From positions 248,001 to 312,000 of the forward strand of contig JABJHA010000004.1 in the NCBI GenBank assembly GCA_018662005.1: a stretch of DNA of 64,000 bases, in the 5' to 3' direction. The position numbers and the translations under genes are program-made. The notes beneath the pieces were generated by a model that saw only the letters and a list, made by a program, of their open reading frames with translations, made no database searches and was not told the origin of the DNA. Positions 1 through 12,452 of the stretch are shown here, piece after piece (position 1 is the first letter of the stretch; every line of letters begins with the position of its first letter). Source of the DNA: Rhodospirillaceae bacterium. Lineage in GTDB: Bacteria > Pseudomonadota > Alphaproteobacteria > Rhodospirillales > JABHCV01.

Positions 1-2
1 TT

Positions 3-2922
<2,920 letters not shown>

Positions 2923-2936
2923 TCTTAGGACTCTGC

Positions 2937-3944
2937 ATGGAAACCGAAAACCCCGAAAACCCCGAAACGCCGGAGACGACGATCTCGTTCGAGAAAGCTT
3001 TCTTCGGAAAAGTCGAGGGTAGCTATTTCAAGCTTCTTGAGGATACCGGCGACGCGGTCATGATCATGCCCCTTGAAGGCGGTGATGTGTCGCTGAAGTT
3101 GGGCGGCATCAAACACGAACTTGAGCTGGGGCCTGACGATCACGACAGCAAAACCCTCGATACGATAGCCGAAGCGTTGAAATATGTGCGCGGCATCCGC
3201 ATCGGTGACCCGGTGCCCAGTGAATTGTTAAGCGGCGAGGCATCGTGGGAAGTCTCCGACAAGGACCGGGCGACCGCCCATAACAGGGTGACCATGCAAC
3301 TGGTGTCGTGGATGTCCGGCGACGAAACGCTGGTCACCGAACCCGATCAGCTGGCGCAAATTGTAGAAGATCCAAAAACCCGTGAGAAAATCAATGCGGC
3401 CTTTGTTGAAGCAGCTGAAAGTCTAGGGCTGGGCAAGGACCGAACCGAAGACGTGGTATCGCTGGTCGGTAATCTGGCCGAAGAGCTTTCCTATATCGAA
3501 ACCCTGCGCAGCAAACTTCACAAGGTTGAGGATATTCATAAAAACGTGCTTGAGCTTGAACAAAAATACAAAACCGAATTAAGCATTATGGAAACCATCG
3601 CGCCGGTCACACGGCTGTTCAAGATCGCCCTTGAAGGCCTGCAGGAAAGTTTTCAGGAGATTGACGCCCAGACAGGGGAAATCCTCGCCGTACTGAAAAA
3701 TATTGCGGCACAAACCAAGTTTATTCGCACCACCCGTGATGACCTGCACCGCAGGCTATGGGCCTGGGAAGGGTTGATTGAGGATTGGAGCATGGCGATT
3801 GTCAAACGCTCGCCACAGAATGAGCATCTTCTTGCCGAGCTGTACCGCTTTCTGGCTCAGCGTTTCCTGCCGACCCAGGAATGGGAACTGTTTACCAAGG
3901 CCCAGGACAAGACCGAAAAGCTCTCGACCCAGAAAATGTGGTGA
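2937..3944 (+). CDS. Uncharacterised coiled-coil protein downstream of gyrB
   Basis: I do not recognise this 335-residue protein. It starts with an acidic, proline-rich tail of repeated ENPE/ETPE-type units, followed by a probable beta-rich segment (about 20-80) and then long charged helices. The section from about 175 to 270 has heptad-like spacing suggesting a coiled coil. No signal peptide or membrane segment is visible, so it is probably cytoplasmic. Its ATG is 14 bases after gyrB. Its TGA overlaps the start of the penicillin-binding protein gene (bases TGATG), so the two are translationally coupled. That hints at a role near the envelope or cell division, but no function can be assigned. 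Confidence 0.85.
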   Translation: METENPENPETPETTISFEKAFFGKVEGSYFKLLEDTGDAVMIMPLEGGDVSLKLGGIKHELELGPDDHDSKTLDTIAEALKYVRGIRIGDPVPSELLSGEASWEVSDKDRATAHNRVTMQLVSWMSGDETLVTEPDQLAQIVEDPKTREKINAAFVEAAESLGLGKDRTEDVVSLVGNLAEELSYIETLRSKLHKVEDIHKNVLELEQKYKTELSIMETIAPVTRLFKIALEGLQESFQEIDAQTGEILAVLKNIAAQTKFIRTTRDDLHRRLWAWEGLIEDWSMAIVKRSPQNEHLLAELYRFLAQRFLPTQEWELFTKAQDKTEKLSTQKMW

Positions 3945-5860
3945 TGGCGAAAAGAAAGGTCATCCCCGAAAAAAGCCTGCTTCGCGGGCTTGTCATGAAA
4001 CTGGCGACCCTGGTGGTCTGGGGCGTTATTGCGGTTGGCGGGCTACTTGCCTTCTACGCCTACGATCTGCCCGATGTGGATAAGGCCCTGGCCGCAACGC
4101 GCCGCCCGACGATCACCATAAGGGCCGGGGACGACAGCCATCTTATGACCTTGGGCGATATTCACGGGCTGCCCGTTGGTCTCAATGAATTGCCACCGGC
4201 TCTTTCCCAGGCCGTGTTGGCGACGGAAGATCGGCGTTTTTATTCTCATTTCGGTATCGACTTGATTGGTTTGGCGCGGGCAACTTACGCAAATATCAAT
4301 GCCGGTCGTATTGTTCAGGGGGGCTCGACTCTGACCCAGCAGGTCGCCAAAAACCTGTTTTTGACACCGGAACGAACCTTGAAAAGAAAAGTTCAGGAAC
4401 TGCTGCTGGCCTTGTGGCTGGAGCAGAAGTTTTCCAAAGATCAAATTTTGACGGTTTATCTAAACCGGGTTTATCTGGGTGCCGGAACTTACGGGGTCGA
4501 GGCGGCGGCAAAGCGCTATTTCCGAAAATCAGCGCGCTCTTTAAACACCTATGAGGCGGCGATGCTGGCCGGATTGTTGAAAGCGCCTTCACGCTACAAC
4601 CCGGCGGCAAGCCGGAAACGAGCCCACGAGCGCACTGCTCAGGTTCTCGCCAACATGGTTGCCGCAGGCTACCTGACGGAGGGTGACAGGGCTTCTCTAA
4701 AAGCCGGGGCGGGTTCGGTCAAGCCTGTCAAAACATCACGTAAATCCCGATATTTCAGCGACTGGGTTTTGGCCCGGGTCTCTGATTTCGTGTCGCCGGG
4801 TGATACGGACATTATTGTCCGCACGACTCTCGACCGGGCTCTTCAGGCGGACGCAGAAAAGGCCATTGCCCGGGGCCTTAAAGGCGGGAAATCCCTGAAC
4901 GTCGGCCAAGCGGCGCTGATCGCCATGAGCACCGACGGGGCGGTTCGGGCTATGGTTGGCGGCGCCGATTATGGACTCTCACAATTTAACCGGGCGACAC
5001 AGGCACGGCGGCAGCCCGGCTCGGCCTTTAAACCGGTTGTTTTTCTTGCCGGTCTCGAAGATGGCCTGTCCCAGAACAGCCCCCTGATTGACGAGCCTTT
5101 GACGATTGAGGATTGGAGTCCAAGAAATTTTTCCCGAAAGTATCTGGGGCCCATCAGTATGGCCGAGGCACTGGCCAAGTCGGTCAATACAGTGGCCGTA
5201 AGAATTTCGGAAAAAGCCGGTCGCGAGACGGTCATTAACACTGCCCGCAGGCTTGGCATTACCTCTGACTTGCTGGCAGCACCCAGTCTCGCCCTCGGTG
5301 CCAGCAGCGTCTCTCTCATTGAAATGACCGCCGCTTACGGGGTTTTTGCCAGTGGTGGTTATGGGCTGTGGCCTTACGGTATTGAAGAAATTCTCGACGG
5401 CGAAGGACGTGTTCTTTACCGGCGGCAGGGATCGGGACCGGGTCGCGTGATCGATAAGGCATACGCCGGGGCGATGAACGAAATGCTCGCCGGGGTTTTG
5501 GAAACCGGTACCGGCAAAGCGGCAAACTTCAAGCGTCCCCTGGCCGGTAAAACCGGGACCAGCCAGAATTTTCGTGACGCTTGGTTTATCGGCTATAGCG
5601 CCGATCTGATCGCCGGTGTGTGGATGGGCAATGACAACCAGAGAGCCATGAAAAATGTTACTGGTGGCGGCATCCCTGCCCGAACATGGCGGCAGTTCAT
5701 GATCGCGGCACATGCCCGCACCCCTGTCCGGGCCCTACCCGGCATTGGCAAACAGCTTCCCGTCAAGGAAGCGGAGCAAGCGCCTTCCGTGCCACTTAAA
5801 GATAAAAAGAAAGGTTTCTGGGATACCGTGTTGGGCGTCTTTACCGGCACTGAAGATTAG
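3944..5860 (+). CDS. Class A penicillin-binding protein (PBP1A/1C-type transglycosylase-transpeptidase)
   Basis: A bifunctional peptidoglycan synthase of 638 residues anchored by one N-terminal membrane segment (about residues 16-40). The glycosyltransferase domain has EDRRFYSHFGID (catalytic Glu about 95) and GGSTLTQQVAKNLFL. The transpeptidase domain has the SxxK motif SAFK at about 360-363, SVN at about 413-415 and KTGTS at about 536. I chose the ATG at 3944 because it overlaps the previous stop and gives a short basic tail before the membrane segment; upstream in-frame codons lie inside the previous gene. It is shorter than typical PBP1A proteins (700-850), lacking a large OB insert. Convergent with hldE, with stops overlapping. 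Confidence 0.93.
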   Translation: MAKRKVIPEKSLLRGLVMKLATLVVWGVIAVGGLLAFYAYDLPDVDKALAATRRPTITIRAGDDSHLMTLGDIHGLPVGLNELPPALSQAVLATEDRRFYSHFGIDLIGLARATYANINAGRIVQGGSTLTQQVAKNLFLTPERTLKRKVQELLLALWLEQKFSKDQILTVYLNRVYLGAGTYGVEAAAKRYFRKSARSLNTYEAAMLAGLLKAPSRYNPAASRKRAHERTAQVLANMVAAGYLTEGDRASLKAGAGSVKPVKTSRKSRYFSDWVLARVSDFVSPGDTDIIVRTTLDRALQADAEKAIARGLKGGKSLNVGQAALIAMSTDGAVRAMVGGADYGLSQFNRATQARRQPGSAFKPVVFLAGLEDGLSQNSPLIDEPLTIEDWSPRNFSRKYLGPISMAEALAKSVNTVAVRISEKAGRETVINTARRLGITSDLLAAPSLALGASSVSLIEMTAAYGVFASGGYGLWPYGIEEILDGEGRVLYRRQGSGPGRVIDKAYAGAMNEMLAGVLETGTGKAANFKRPLAGKTGTSQNFRDAWFIGYSADLIAGVWMGNDNQRAMKNVTGGGIPARTWRQFMIAAHARTPVRALPGIGKQLPVKEAEQAPSVPLKDKKKGFWDTVLGVFTGTED

Positions 5861-7329
5861 GGCTTTTCACCAGCCAGCTTGGCAATTGTATCTGTTGTTG
5901 AATGTCCGGGGGCCAGTTCGGCCAGCACAACACGCCCGCCATAGGACTTGACGATGTCGGCGCCGACGACCTTGTCGACGGAATAATCCGCACCCTTGAT
6001 CAGAACATCGGGACGGAGTTCCTCAATCAGTTTAAGCGGCGTTTGTTCGGAGAAAATAATCACCAGATCGACCGATGCCAGTGATGCCAGCACGGCGGCG
6101 CGGGCGGCTTCGGTCTGGATCGGGCGGTCATCGCCTTTCAGCAATTTGACCGAGGTATCGCTGTTCAGTCCGACAACCAGTTTCCCTGAAGCCTCGCGGG
6201 CCTGATTTAAAAGCGAGATATGACCAGGGTGGAGCAGGTCAAAACAACCGTTGGTGAAGCCGACGGTTTGGCCACTGCGACGCCATCTGTCGATCTGGTC
6301 GAGTGCCGGTTTCAGGGCCATGACCTTGGCCTCGGCATTGTCGCGATCCTGATGGTGCAGGCCCGCTATGACGTCGGCTGCGAAAGCCACGGCGGTGCCG
6401 ACTTTACCAACGACGATACCGGCGGCAATGTTGGCAAGGGTGGCGGCGTCTTCAAGATCGCCACCAGCGCCCAGTGCCGCGCTGAGTGTGGCGACAACCG
6501 TGTCGCCCGCTCCGGAGACATCGAAAACATCCCGCGCCTCGGTTTTCAGGTGGGACAGGGAGCCATCCCGGTTGAGCAGGGTCATGCCGTCCTTCGAGCG
6601 GGTGGCCAACACTGTGCCAAAATCGAATTGGTCGATCAGTGATTGTGCGGCCAGAGTCGCTTCCTCATCACTGCCCGTTGCCATCGCCGTCGCCTCGCCC
6701 AATTCGTGCCGGTTGGGGGTGATCACGTCGGCACCCCGGTAGCGGCTGTAATCGGTTCCTTTTGGATCGACGATAACGGTCTTGGAGGCGTCCTTGGCCG
6801 CCTTGATAAGCTGCTGGGTAGCCTTTTCGGTGAGTACCCCCTTGGCGTAATCCGATAAAATAACGGCGTCACAATCGGCCAGCGCCTGGCTAGCGGCGGC
6901 AATCAGCTTGGCTTCCATATCGGCGCTTAAGGGAAACACGGTTTCCAGATCAGTGCGCAGCATTTGCTGGGCGCCTGCCAGGTAGCGTGATTTTGCCGAT
7001 GTTCGTCTGCCGCCGTCATCGACCAGGGGCAAGTCGGTGATGCCTTCCTCGGCGATCAGTCTTTCGATTTCGCCGCCGTTATTGTCTTTGCCGATAACGG
7101 TGACAAAACGCACAGCTGCGCCCAGTCCGACAAGATTGCGAACAACGTTTCCAGCGCCGCCGAGCATGGTCGCTTCGCGTTCCAGTTTTAAAACAGGGAT
7201 CGGCGCTTCGGGCGAAATCCGGCCAACGGACCCATAATGGAAATGATCAAGGATGACATCGCCGACGCAAAGGATCTTTGCGGAGCTAAAGGTTTCAACC
7301 AGGGAGATGAGACTGGCACGGGAACTCAT
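5857..7329 (-). CDS. hldE: Bifunctional D-beta-D-heptose 7-phosphate kinase / D-beta-D-heptose 1-phosphate adenylyltransferase
   Basis: Catalyses two steps of ADP-heptose synthesis for the LPS inner core. The N-terminal part is a PfkB/ribokinase domain with GGAGNVVRNL and the DVSGAGDTV motif (catalytic Asp about 276). The C-terminal part is a nucleotidyltransferase with TNGCFDLLHPGH (HxGH at 367-370). At 490 residues it is a full two-domain HldE. The ATG at 7329 overlaps the gmhA stop as ATGA, which fixes the start; the longer frame upstream is inside gmhA. gmhA supplies the preceding isomerase step, so the pair is a biosynthetic unit. Confidence 0.96.
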   Translation of the reverse strand: MSSRASLISLVETFSSAKILCVGDVILDHFHYGSVGRISPEAPIPVLKLEREATMLGGAGNVVRNLVGLGAAVRFVTVIGKDNNGGEIERLIAEEGITDLPLVDDGGRRTSAKSRYLAGAQQMLRTDLETVFPLSADMEAKLIAAASQALADCDAVILSDYAKGVLTEKATQQLIKAAKDASKTVIVDPKGTDYSRYRGADVITPNRHELGEATAMATGSDEEATLAAQSLIDQFDFGTVLATRSKDGMTLLNRDGSLSHLKTEARDVFDVSGAGDTVVATLSAALGAGGDLEDAATLANIAAGIVVGKVGTAVAFAADVIAGLHHQDRDNAEAKVMALKPALDQIDRWRRSGQTVGFTNGCFDLLHPGHISLLNQAREASGKLVVGLNSDTSVKLLKGDDRPIQTEAARAAVLASLASVDLVIIFSEQTPLKLIEELRPDVLIKGADYSVDKVVGADIVKSYGGRVVLAELAPGHSTTDTIAKLAGEKP

Positions 7330-7904
7330 AACAGGTCGAGTTCCTTCTCCAGTGCGCCACACAGCATGTGACCGATGAGAATATGCATTTCCTGAATACG
7401 GGCTGTTTCGGTGCAGGGGACAATGATAAGCGGTGTGGCGAGGCCCGTCATGCGGCCCCCGTCACGACCGGAAAAACCGGCAGCAACAGCGCCCTTGTCT
7501 TTTGCCATGCTCAGGGCCCGGATGACGTTTTCGCTGTTTCCCGATGTGGAAATGGCGATCACCACATCATCTTTCCCGACCAAAGCCTCGACCTGGCGGG
7601 CAAACAGATCATCAAAGCCGAAATCATTGCCGATGGCGGTCAAGGCGGATGTGTCGGTGGCAAGCGAGATGGCCGGGATAGGCAGCCGGTCCTTGATGTA
7701 GCGGACGCTCAGTTCGGTCGCCAGATGCTGGGCGTCTGCAGCGCTTCCGCCATTGCCAAAGAAGACAATCTTGCCGCCCTTGCCGTGCGCCGCCACGCAA
7801 GCTGCGAGCAATTGCGAGAATGGCTCCGCGATCATTTGTCGGGTCGCCGCAAAGGCTTCCGCGTGGGCATCCATCTCGGCATCCATGTAGGCAGTCAGGT
7901 CCAT
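7326..7904 (-). CDS. gmhA: Phosphoheptose isomerase
   Basis: Converts sedoheptulose 7-phosphate to D-glycero-D-manno-heptose 7-phosphate, the first step of ADP-heptose synthesis. The 192-residue protein is a SIS-domain enzyme with FGNGGSAADAQHLATEL, the metal/phosphate-binding stretch ISTSGNSENV, and a C-terminal ETARIQEMHILIGH helix carrying the conserved Glu and His residues. It lies upstream of hldE with a 4-base overlap. It follows the two-domain dehydrogenase gene after 12 bases, so all three are probably one transcript running leftward. Confidence 0.96.
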   Translation of the reverse strand: MDLTAYMDAEMDAHAEAFAATRQMIAEPFSQLLAACVAAHGKGGKIVFFGNGGSAADAQHLATELSVRYIKDRLPIPAISLATDTSALTAIGNDFGFDDLFARQVEALVGKDDVVIAISTSGNSENVIRALSMAKDKGAVAAGFSGRDGGRMTGLATPLIIVPCTETARIQEMHILIGHMLCGALEKELDLL

Positions 7905-7916
7905 GTTGCTTCCTTC

Positions 7917-10073
7917 TTAAGAAAGATCAATCCGGTGTCCATCGCGCAAAGATTCCATGATAGCGACGGTCGCCAGCGACGTTTCAATTAATTCAGCCTC
8001 GTCAATAGGGGCCGGGCCACCACTGGTGACGGCGCTGACAAAACTCGCCAGCGAAGATTTAAAGCCCTTGTCCTGGGCGCGCGCGCACGGCTTGTTGAGC
8101 TTGCCGTGCTCGGCAATGGTATAGGACTGGAAATTATCGATGGTGACAACACTGCCACCGGCGTACGCCTCGATCAATTCCTTGGAGTAGACGCTGTCAC
8201 CCAAACCCGTATAGGCGATGGTGGCAAGTGAGCCGTCGGCAAAGCGCAGGCCGACGTTGAGATCATCGCAAGCCCCACCTGTGACCTGGCCTGCATCGGC
8301 CTGAACCGAAACAATCGGCGAGCCGATGAAATAGCGGGCGAGGTCGACAAAATGGCAGACTTCGCCAAGAATGCGCCCACCCCCTTCGTCGGCGGCGTGA
8401 ACCCAGCTTTCAGGCGGAATGTGGCCGGCGTTGATTCTGAGCAACAAATACTTGGTGCCCTGATGACGCTCAAGCCTGCCGCGGACCATTTCGGCCATCG
8501 GCGCGAAACGGCGGTTAAAGCCGATCTGGAAAAACCCGGCACTGTTGTTTCGTGCTTCGATGACGGCATTGATGCCCTCACGGCTTAGGGCAAGCGGCTT
8601 TTCAACCAACACCGACTTGCCCGCTTGCAGGGCCCGGGCGGTAAGGTCGGCATGGCTGTCGTGGCGGGTGGCGATCAGGATGGCGTTAATATCGGGATTT
8701 TCAAGTACCGCCTCGCTATCGGCCGTGGCATTAAGGAAGCCAAAGGTATCACCGGTTTTTTCCGCCGATGCGCCGCGCTGGGTGGCCACGGTGTGCAAGG
8801 TGACGGCGGGCATCTTTTTTAATTCCGGTAGCAGTACCGATCTGGCAAAGCCACCCGCACCGATAACACCCAGAACGCATTTGTTTTCCGTGTTGGTCAG
8901 TTTGGGGGCGGGGAAAGTGGTTTGTTGCTGCGGTGCGTCGGTTCGGTAGGTCAGGACGACGCCAAGATGAGGGATCGCCCCACTGGTGACCAGATCGTAG
9001 GCTTTTTCCGCCTCCTCAAGCTTGAAGGTATGGCTGGTCAGGGCGTCGACGTTGAGGCGACGCTCAAGGGATGGTGACATCAGGCGCAGACACTCGCACA
9101 AGTTTTCAGTTTCCGTCCAGCGCACCCAGCCTTCCGGATACTTGACGCCGCGGCCCTCAAAATCAGGGTCATAGCGGCCCGGCCCGTAGGAGCGCGAAAC
9201 CACAAGATTCAATTCCTTTTGCATGAATTCCCGGTAGGGGAACTCGGTACCCGTCAGGCCGACCATGCAGACCCGGGCCCGGTCGCGGGCGATAACCCCG
9301 GCAACTTTGAACGGCTCGCTGGATTCGGTGGCTGCCGAGATGATGATGCCATCCATGCCGCGCCCTGCGGTCAGGTCACGAACAGTTGTCTCGACATCGT
9401 CGCCACCCAGATCATAAGTCGCTTCGGCACCCATGCGGCGGGCCAGGTCGAGGCGTGGCACATTGTAATCAAGGGCCAGAACCCGAACGCCCGAAAGGCA
9501 TAACAGGCGAATGACCAACTGGCCCAACAACCCCGCACCGATCACCGCGACGCTTTCGCCGAACGATGCACCAAGATTGCGCACCGCGTGCATGGCGATG
9601 GAGGACAAGGTGCCGAAACAGGCTTCTTCATAAGACACATCGTCGGGGATCGGGGCCGCCAGAGCTTCCGGAATGACGTTCAGTTCGGCGTGGTTGGCAA
9701 GCCCGGCGCCAGCGACGGCGACACGTTGACCGACCCGGAAACGTCCTTCAAGGCCCGCGCCAACAGCAACCACATCACCGGCGGCTGAATATCCCAGCGG
9801 CAGTGGCTCATCGAGGCGGGCGAGGACGGAGCGGATGGTTGCGGCGACACCGTCGCGTTTCGCTTTGGTCAGAACTATTTTGACCAGATCGGGTCGTTCG
9901 CGGGCCTTGCCGGCAAGACTTTTGCGGGCGAATTCGACAACCATACGTTCGGTACCGGCTGAAATAAGCGAGGCACGGGTGCTGACAAGGATATTGCCGG
10001 CCTTGACGGTCGGTTCGGGAACTTCTGTCAGGTTTAGCTTTCCGGTCCGGGTGCTTTGAATAACTTGTTTCAT
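7917..10073 (-). CDS. Two-domain oxidoreductase: zinc-type alcohol dehydrogenase fused to Gfo/Idh/MocA dehydrogenase
   Basis: A 718-residue fusion. Residues about 1-350 are a medium-chain dehydrogenase/reductase (GroES-like fold, then a Rossmann fold starting AVIGAGLLGQLVIRLL). Residues about 370-718 are a Gfo/Idh/MocA dehydrogenase with Rossmann motif VIGAGGFARSVLLPEL and the family's EKPLAL motif. The usual structural-zinc cysteines of alcohol dehydrogenases are not obvious. Fusions of this kind occur in exopolysaccharide and LPS gene clusters, where they probably oxidise or epimerise sugar intermediates. The substrate is unknown. The position upstream of gmhA-hldE and near a UDP-xylose synthase supports a cell-surface sugar role. 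Confidence 0.88.
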   Translation of the reverse strand: MKQVIQSTRTGKLNLTEVPEPTVKAGNILVSTRASLISAGTERMVVEFARKSLAGKARERPDLVKIVLTKAKRDGVAATIRSVLARLDEPLPLGYSAAGDVVAVGAGLEGRFRVGQRVAVAGAGLANHAELNVIPEALAAPIPDDVSYEEACFGTLSSIAMHAVRNLGASFGESVAVIGAGLLGQLVIRLLCLSGVRVLALDYNVPRLDLARRMGAEATYDLGGDDVETTVRDLTAGRGMDGIIISAATESSEPFKVAGVIARDRARVCMVGLTGTEFPYREFMQKELNLVVSRSYGPGRYDPDFEGRGVKYPEGWVRWTETENLCECLRLMSPSLERRLNVDALTSHTFKLEEAEKAYDLVTSGAIPHLGVVLTYRTDAPQQQTTFPAPKLTNTENKCVLGVIGAGGFARSVLLPELKKMPAVTLHTVATQRGASAEKTGDTFGFLNATADSEAVLENPDINAILIATRHDSHADLTARALQAGKSVLVEKPLALSREGINAVIEARNNSAGFFQIGFNRRFAPMAEMVRGRLERHQGTKYLLLRINAGHIPPESWVHAADEGGGRILGEVCHFVDLARYFIGSPIVSVQADAGQVTGGACDDLNVGLRFADGSLATIAYTGLGDSVYSKELIEAYAGGSVVTIDNFQSYTIAEHGKLNKPCARAQDKGFKSSLASFVSAVTSGGPAPIDEAELIETSLATVAIMESLRDGHRIDLS

Positions 10074-10247
10074 TGCAGTGTTTTACTCTGATTTCATGGG
10101 CAGATGCAAAGACAGCTTTATTGTTTCTGGCGCGGTTGGATAAAAAAAATTGCGAAATCGGACTTTGTCATGCCCGGTTTAGGAATCTAGACTGTCGGTT
10201 ACCAATGATTCGAATATGTAACCTGGTACAACCGGGGCAGATAAATA

Positions 10248-10652
10248 ATGAATATTTTATGGTTGCCATCTTTTGAAACGGGCATCGCTGATATCGACGA
10301 TGATCATCGGGAACTGGTTGAGTCGGTCCAGGAAATCGAAAAAAACCTGGCGGCCGGCGATATTAAAAAATGCTCAGACCTGTTTCATCAATTTATCGAA
10401 CAGGCGGCGCATCATTTTGAAAAGGAAGAAGCTTTTCTGGATTCGATTGATTTTCCCCGCCTTCAATTCCACAGCGCCGTCCATATGCGGCTTCTGGAGA
10501 TGGGCAAGGAAGCCCTGAAAATTATCGAGACCAATCTTGACCAAGAAGCCGCGAAAAAATGCCTTGAGGAAATGATTTATTTTCTGCTTGAAGATGTTAT
10601 CAAGGCTGACGCTGAATTTAAATCCTACGCCCAGAAAAAGGGCATTTTCTGA
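10248..10652 (+). CDS. Bacteriohemerythrin-like protein with an altered iron ligand
   Basis: A 134-residue single-domain hemerythrin, expected to be a cytoplasmic four-helix bundle binding O2 at a di-iron site. The ligands appear as H20 (DDDHREL), H56 and E60 (HHFEKEE), H75 and H79 (FHSAVH) and D121 (IKADAEF). The usual histidine five residues before the last Asp is D116 here, so one His ligand is replaced by Asp. The size and spacing otherwise fit the family. It stands between two divergent units and lies 12 bases before the asparagine synthase gene, possibly cotranscribed. The role may be O2 sensing, storage or delivery; the altered ligand makes ordinary O2 carriage uncertain. Confidence 0.88.
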   Translation: MNILWLPSFETGIADIDDDHRELVESVQEIEKNLAAGDIKKCSDLFHQFIEQAAHHFEKEEAFLDSIDFPRLQFHSAVHMRLLEMGKEALKIIETNLDQEAAKKCLEEMIYFLLEDVIKADAEFKSYAQKKGIF

Positions 10653-10664
10653 TAAGTCCGTCAT

Positions 10665-12452
10665 ATGTGTGGTATTGCTGCCCTTTATTCCTATGCCGCT
10701 GATGGTCCGCCCGTCCAGCAGGACGTGCTTGCGGCGATCAATCAGGCGATGGTCCGCCGTGGCCCCGATGGCGAGGGCTTGTGGATGTCGGATGACAGGC
10801 GAGCAGGGCTTGCACATAAAAGACTGGCGATCATCGATTTAAGCGCCGACGGGGCGCAGCCGATGATCATGGAAACCCCGCAAGGTCACCTGTGTATTTC
10901 CTTTAACGGCGAAATTTATAACTTCAGGGAATTACGCCGCCAGCTTGAAACCGACGGGGTGCGCTTTGTCAGCAACTCCGATACGGAAGTCCTGCTGCAC
11001 CTATACCAGCGTGATGGCCGGGCGATGACGAAACACTTGCGCGGCATGTTCGCCTTCGCCATCTGGGACGAGCAGCGTCGGGGAATGCTGTTGGCGCGCG
11101 ATGGTTTTGGCATCAAGCCGCTTTATTATATGGATGACGGCAAAACCATTGGCGCCGCCTCACAGGTCAAGGCGTTGCTGGCGGGTCAAAAGGCGGCGGG
11201 ACGATCCCGCCCGCAATTCGATGCCGCCGGGCATGTCGGGTTTTTCCTGTTTGGATCGATTCCCGAACCGCACACTTTATATAAAGACATTCGGGCCCTG
11301 CCGGCGGGCACGACAATGTGGATTGATGGAAATGGAGTAGGCCAACCTGAGGCGTTCTTCGATGTTTCGGACGCTTTGGCCAGCGCTGACGCCAATGCCG
11401 CCACCATCGATCTGGCGGAAGCCTTGCGGGACAGTGTCAGACATCATTTTGTCGCCGATGTTCCGGTCGGGGTGTTTTTGTCCTCGGGGCTGGATTCCAC
11501 GACCCTGGTTGGCTTGTCTTCGGAATTACAAGGGGCCGGGCTGGATACCCTGACCCTGGGTTTTGAGGAATTCAGCGGTACGGAAAATGACGAAGTGCCA
11601 CTTGCAGAAGCCGTCGCCGCAAGCTACGCCACGCGTCAACATACGGTGCGCGTTTCCGGCAGGAATTTTGCTAATGACCTGAGCGATGTTCTTGAAGCCA
11701 TGGACCAGCCGAGCATCGACGGGGTCAATACCTACTTCGTCGCCAAAGCGGCGGCGGGCGAAGGATTAAAAGTGGCGATTTCCGGTCTTGGCGGTGATGA
11801 ATTGTTTGCCGGATATAACAGTTTTTCACAAATCCCGGCCCTTGTTGGCGGCCTTGGCGCGATCCCTGGCATCGGTGGTGTAGGCCGAATCCTGCGAAGC
11901 CTGACGGCCCCCTTGGGGGGCACGATCATGGGTCCGAAAGTGCCCGGGCTGTTTGAATATTGTAGCGGTTATGGTGATGCGTATTTGCTGCGTCGCGGCC
12001 TTTTCATGCCCTGGGAACTGCCTACGGTGATGGATGGTGATATGGCCCGCGAAGGGCTTGCGACATTAAACGCCCGTCAACGCCTGAAGAATTGTCAGGC
12101 ACAGGTTAGCGCCCCCAAGGCCAAGGTAGCGGCCCTCGAGATGGCCTGGTACATGCGCAACCAATTGCTGCGGGATGCGGACTGGGCGGGCATGGCCCAC
12201 GGTTTGGAAATCAGGGTGCCCTTGGTGGATGTGCAACTGTTCTCGCAGCTTGCCGGTGCGATCGCTCGAGGTCAGGGGCCGGATAAACAGGCGATGGCGG
12301 CAACCCCGAAAAAGCCCTTGCCAGGTCAGGTGTTAAGAAGGCCGAAAAGTGGATTTTTTGTCCCCGTACGTGACTGGCTAGGAGGCGACGGTGTTCAGGA
12401 AAGGGGTCTGCGCGGTTGGGCCAAAAAAGTCTATCAAGCGCAAATTCTATAA
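10665..12452 (+). CDS. asnB: Glutamine-hydrolysing asparagine synthase family amidotransferase
   Basis: A 595-residue AsnB-type enzyme. Cys2 of MCGIAALYS is the glutaminase nucleophile (class II, Ntn), followed by [13 protein letters not shown] and [12 protein letters not shown]. The synthase domain has an ATP-binding PP-loop [11 protein letters not shown] at about 273-277, and [13 protein letters not shown]. Such proteins make asparagine, but paralogues in polysaccharide clusters amidate uronic acids or other carboxylates. The neighbouring UDP-glucuronate decarboxylase and heptose genes make a surface-sugar role possible. Its 3' end overlaps the convergent uxs-like gene by 6 bases. Confidence 0.92.
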   Translation: MCGIAALYSYAADGPPVQQDVLAAINQAMVRRGPDGEGLWMSDDRRAGLAHKRLAIIDLSADGAQPMIMETPQGHLCISFNGEIYNFRELRRQLETDGVRFVSNSDTEVLLHLYQRDGRAMTKHLRGMFAFAIWDEQRRGMLLARDGFGIKPLYYMDDGKTIGAASQVKALLAGQKAAGRSRPQFDAAGHVGFFLFGSIPEPHTLYKDIRALPAGTTMWIDGNGVGQPEAFFDVSDALASADANAATIDLAEALRDSVRHHFVADVPVGVFLSSGLDSTTLVGLSSELQGAGLDTLTLGFEEFSGTENDEVPLAEAVAASYATRQHTVRVSGRNFANDLSDVLEAMDQPSIDGVNTYFVAKAAAGEGLKVAISGLGGDELFAGYNSFSQIPALVGGLGAIPGIGGVGRILRSLTAPLGGTIMGPKVPGLFEYCSGYGDAYLLRRGLFMPWELPTVMDGDMAREGLATLNARQRLKNCQAQVSAPKAKVAALEMAWYMRNQLLRDADWAGMAHGLEIRVPLVDVQLFSQLAGAIARGQGPDKQAMAATPKKPLPGQVLRRPKSGFFVPVRDWLGGDGVQERGLRGWAKKVYQAQIL

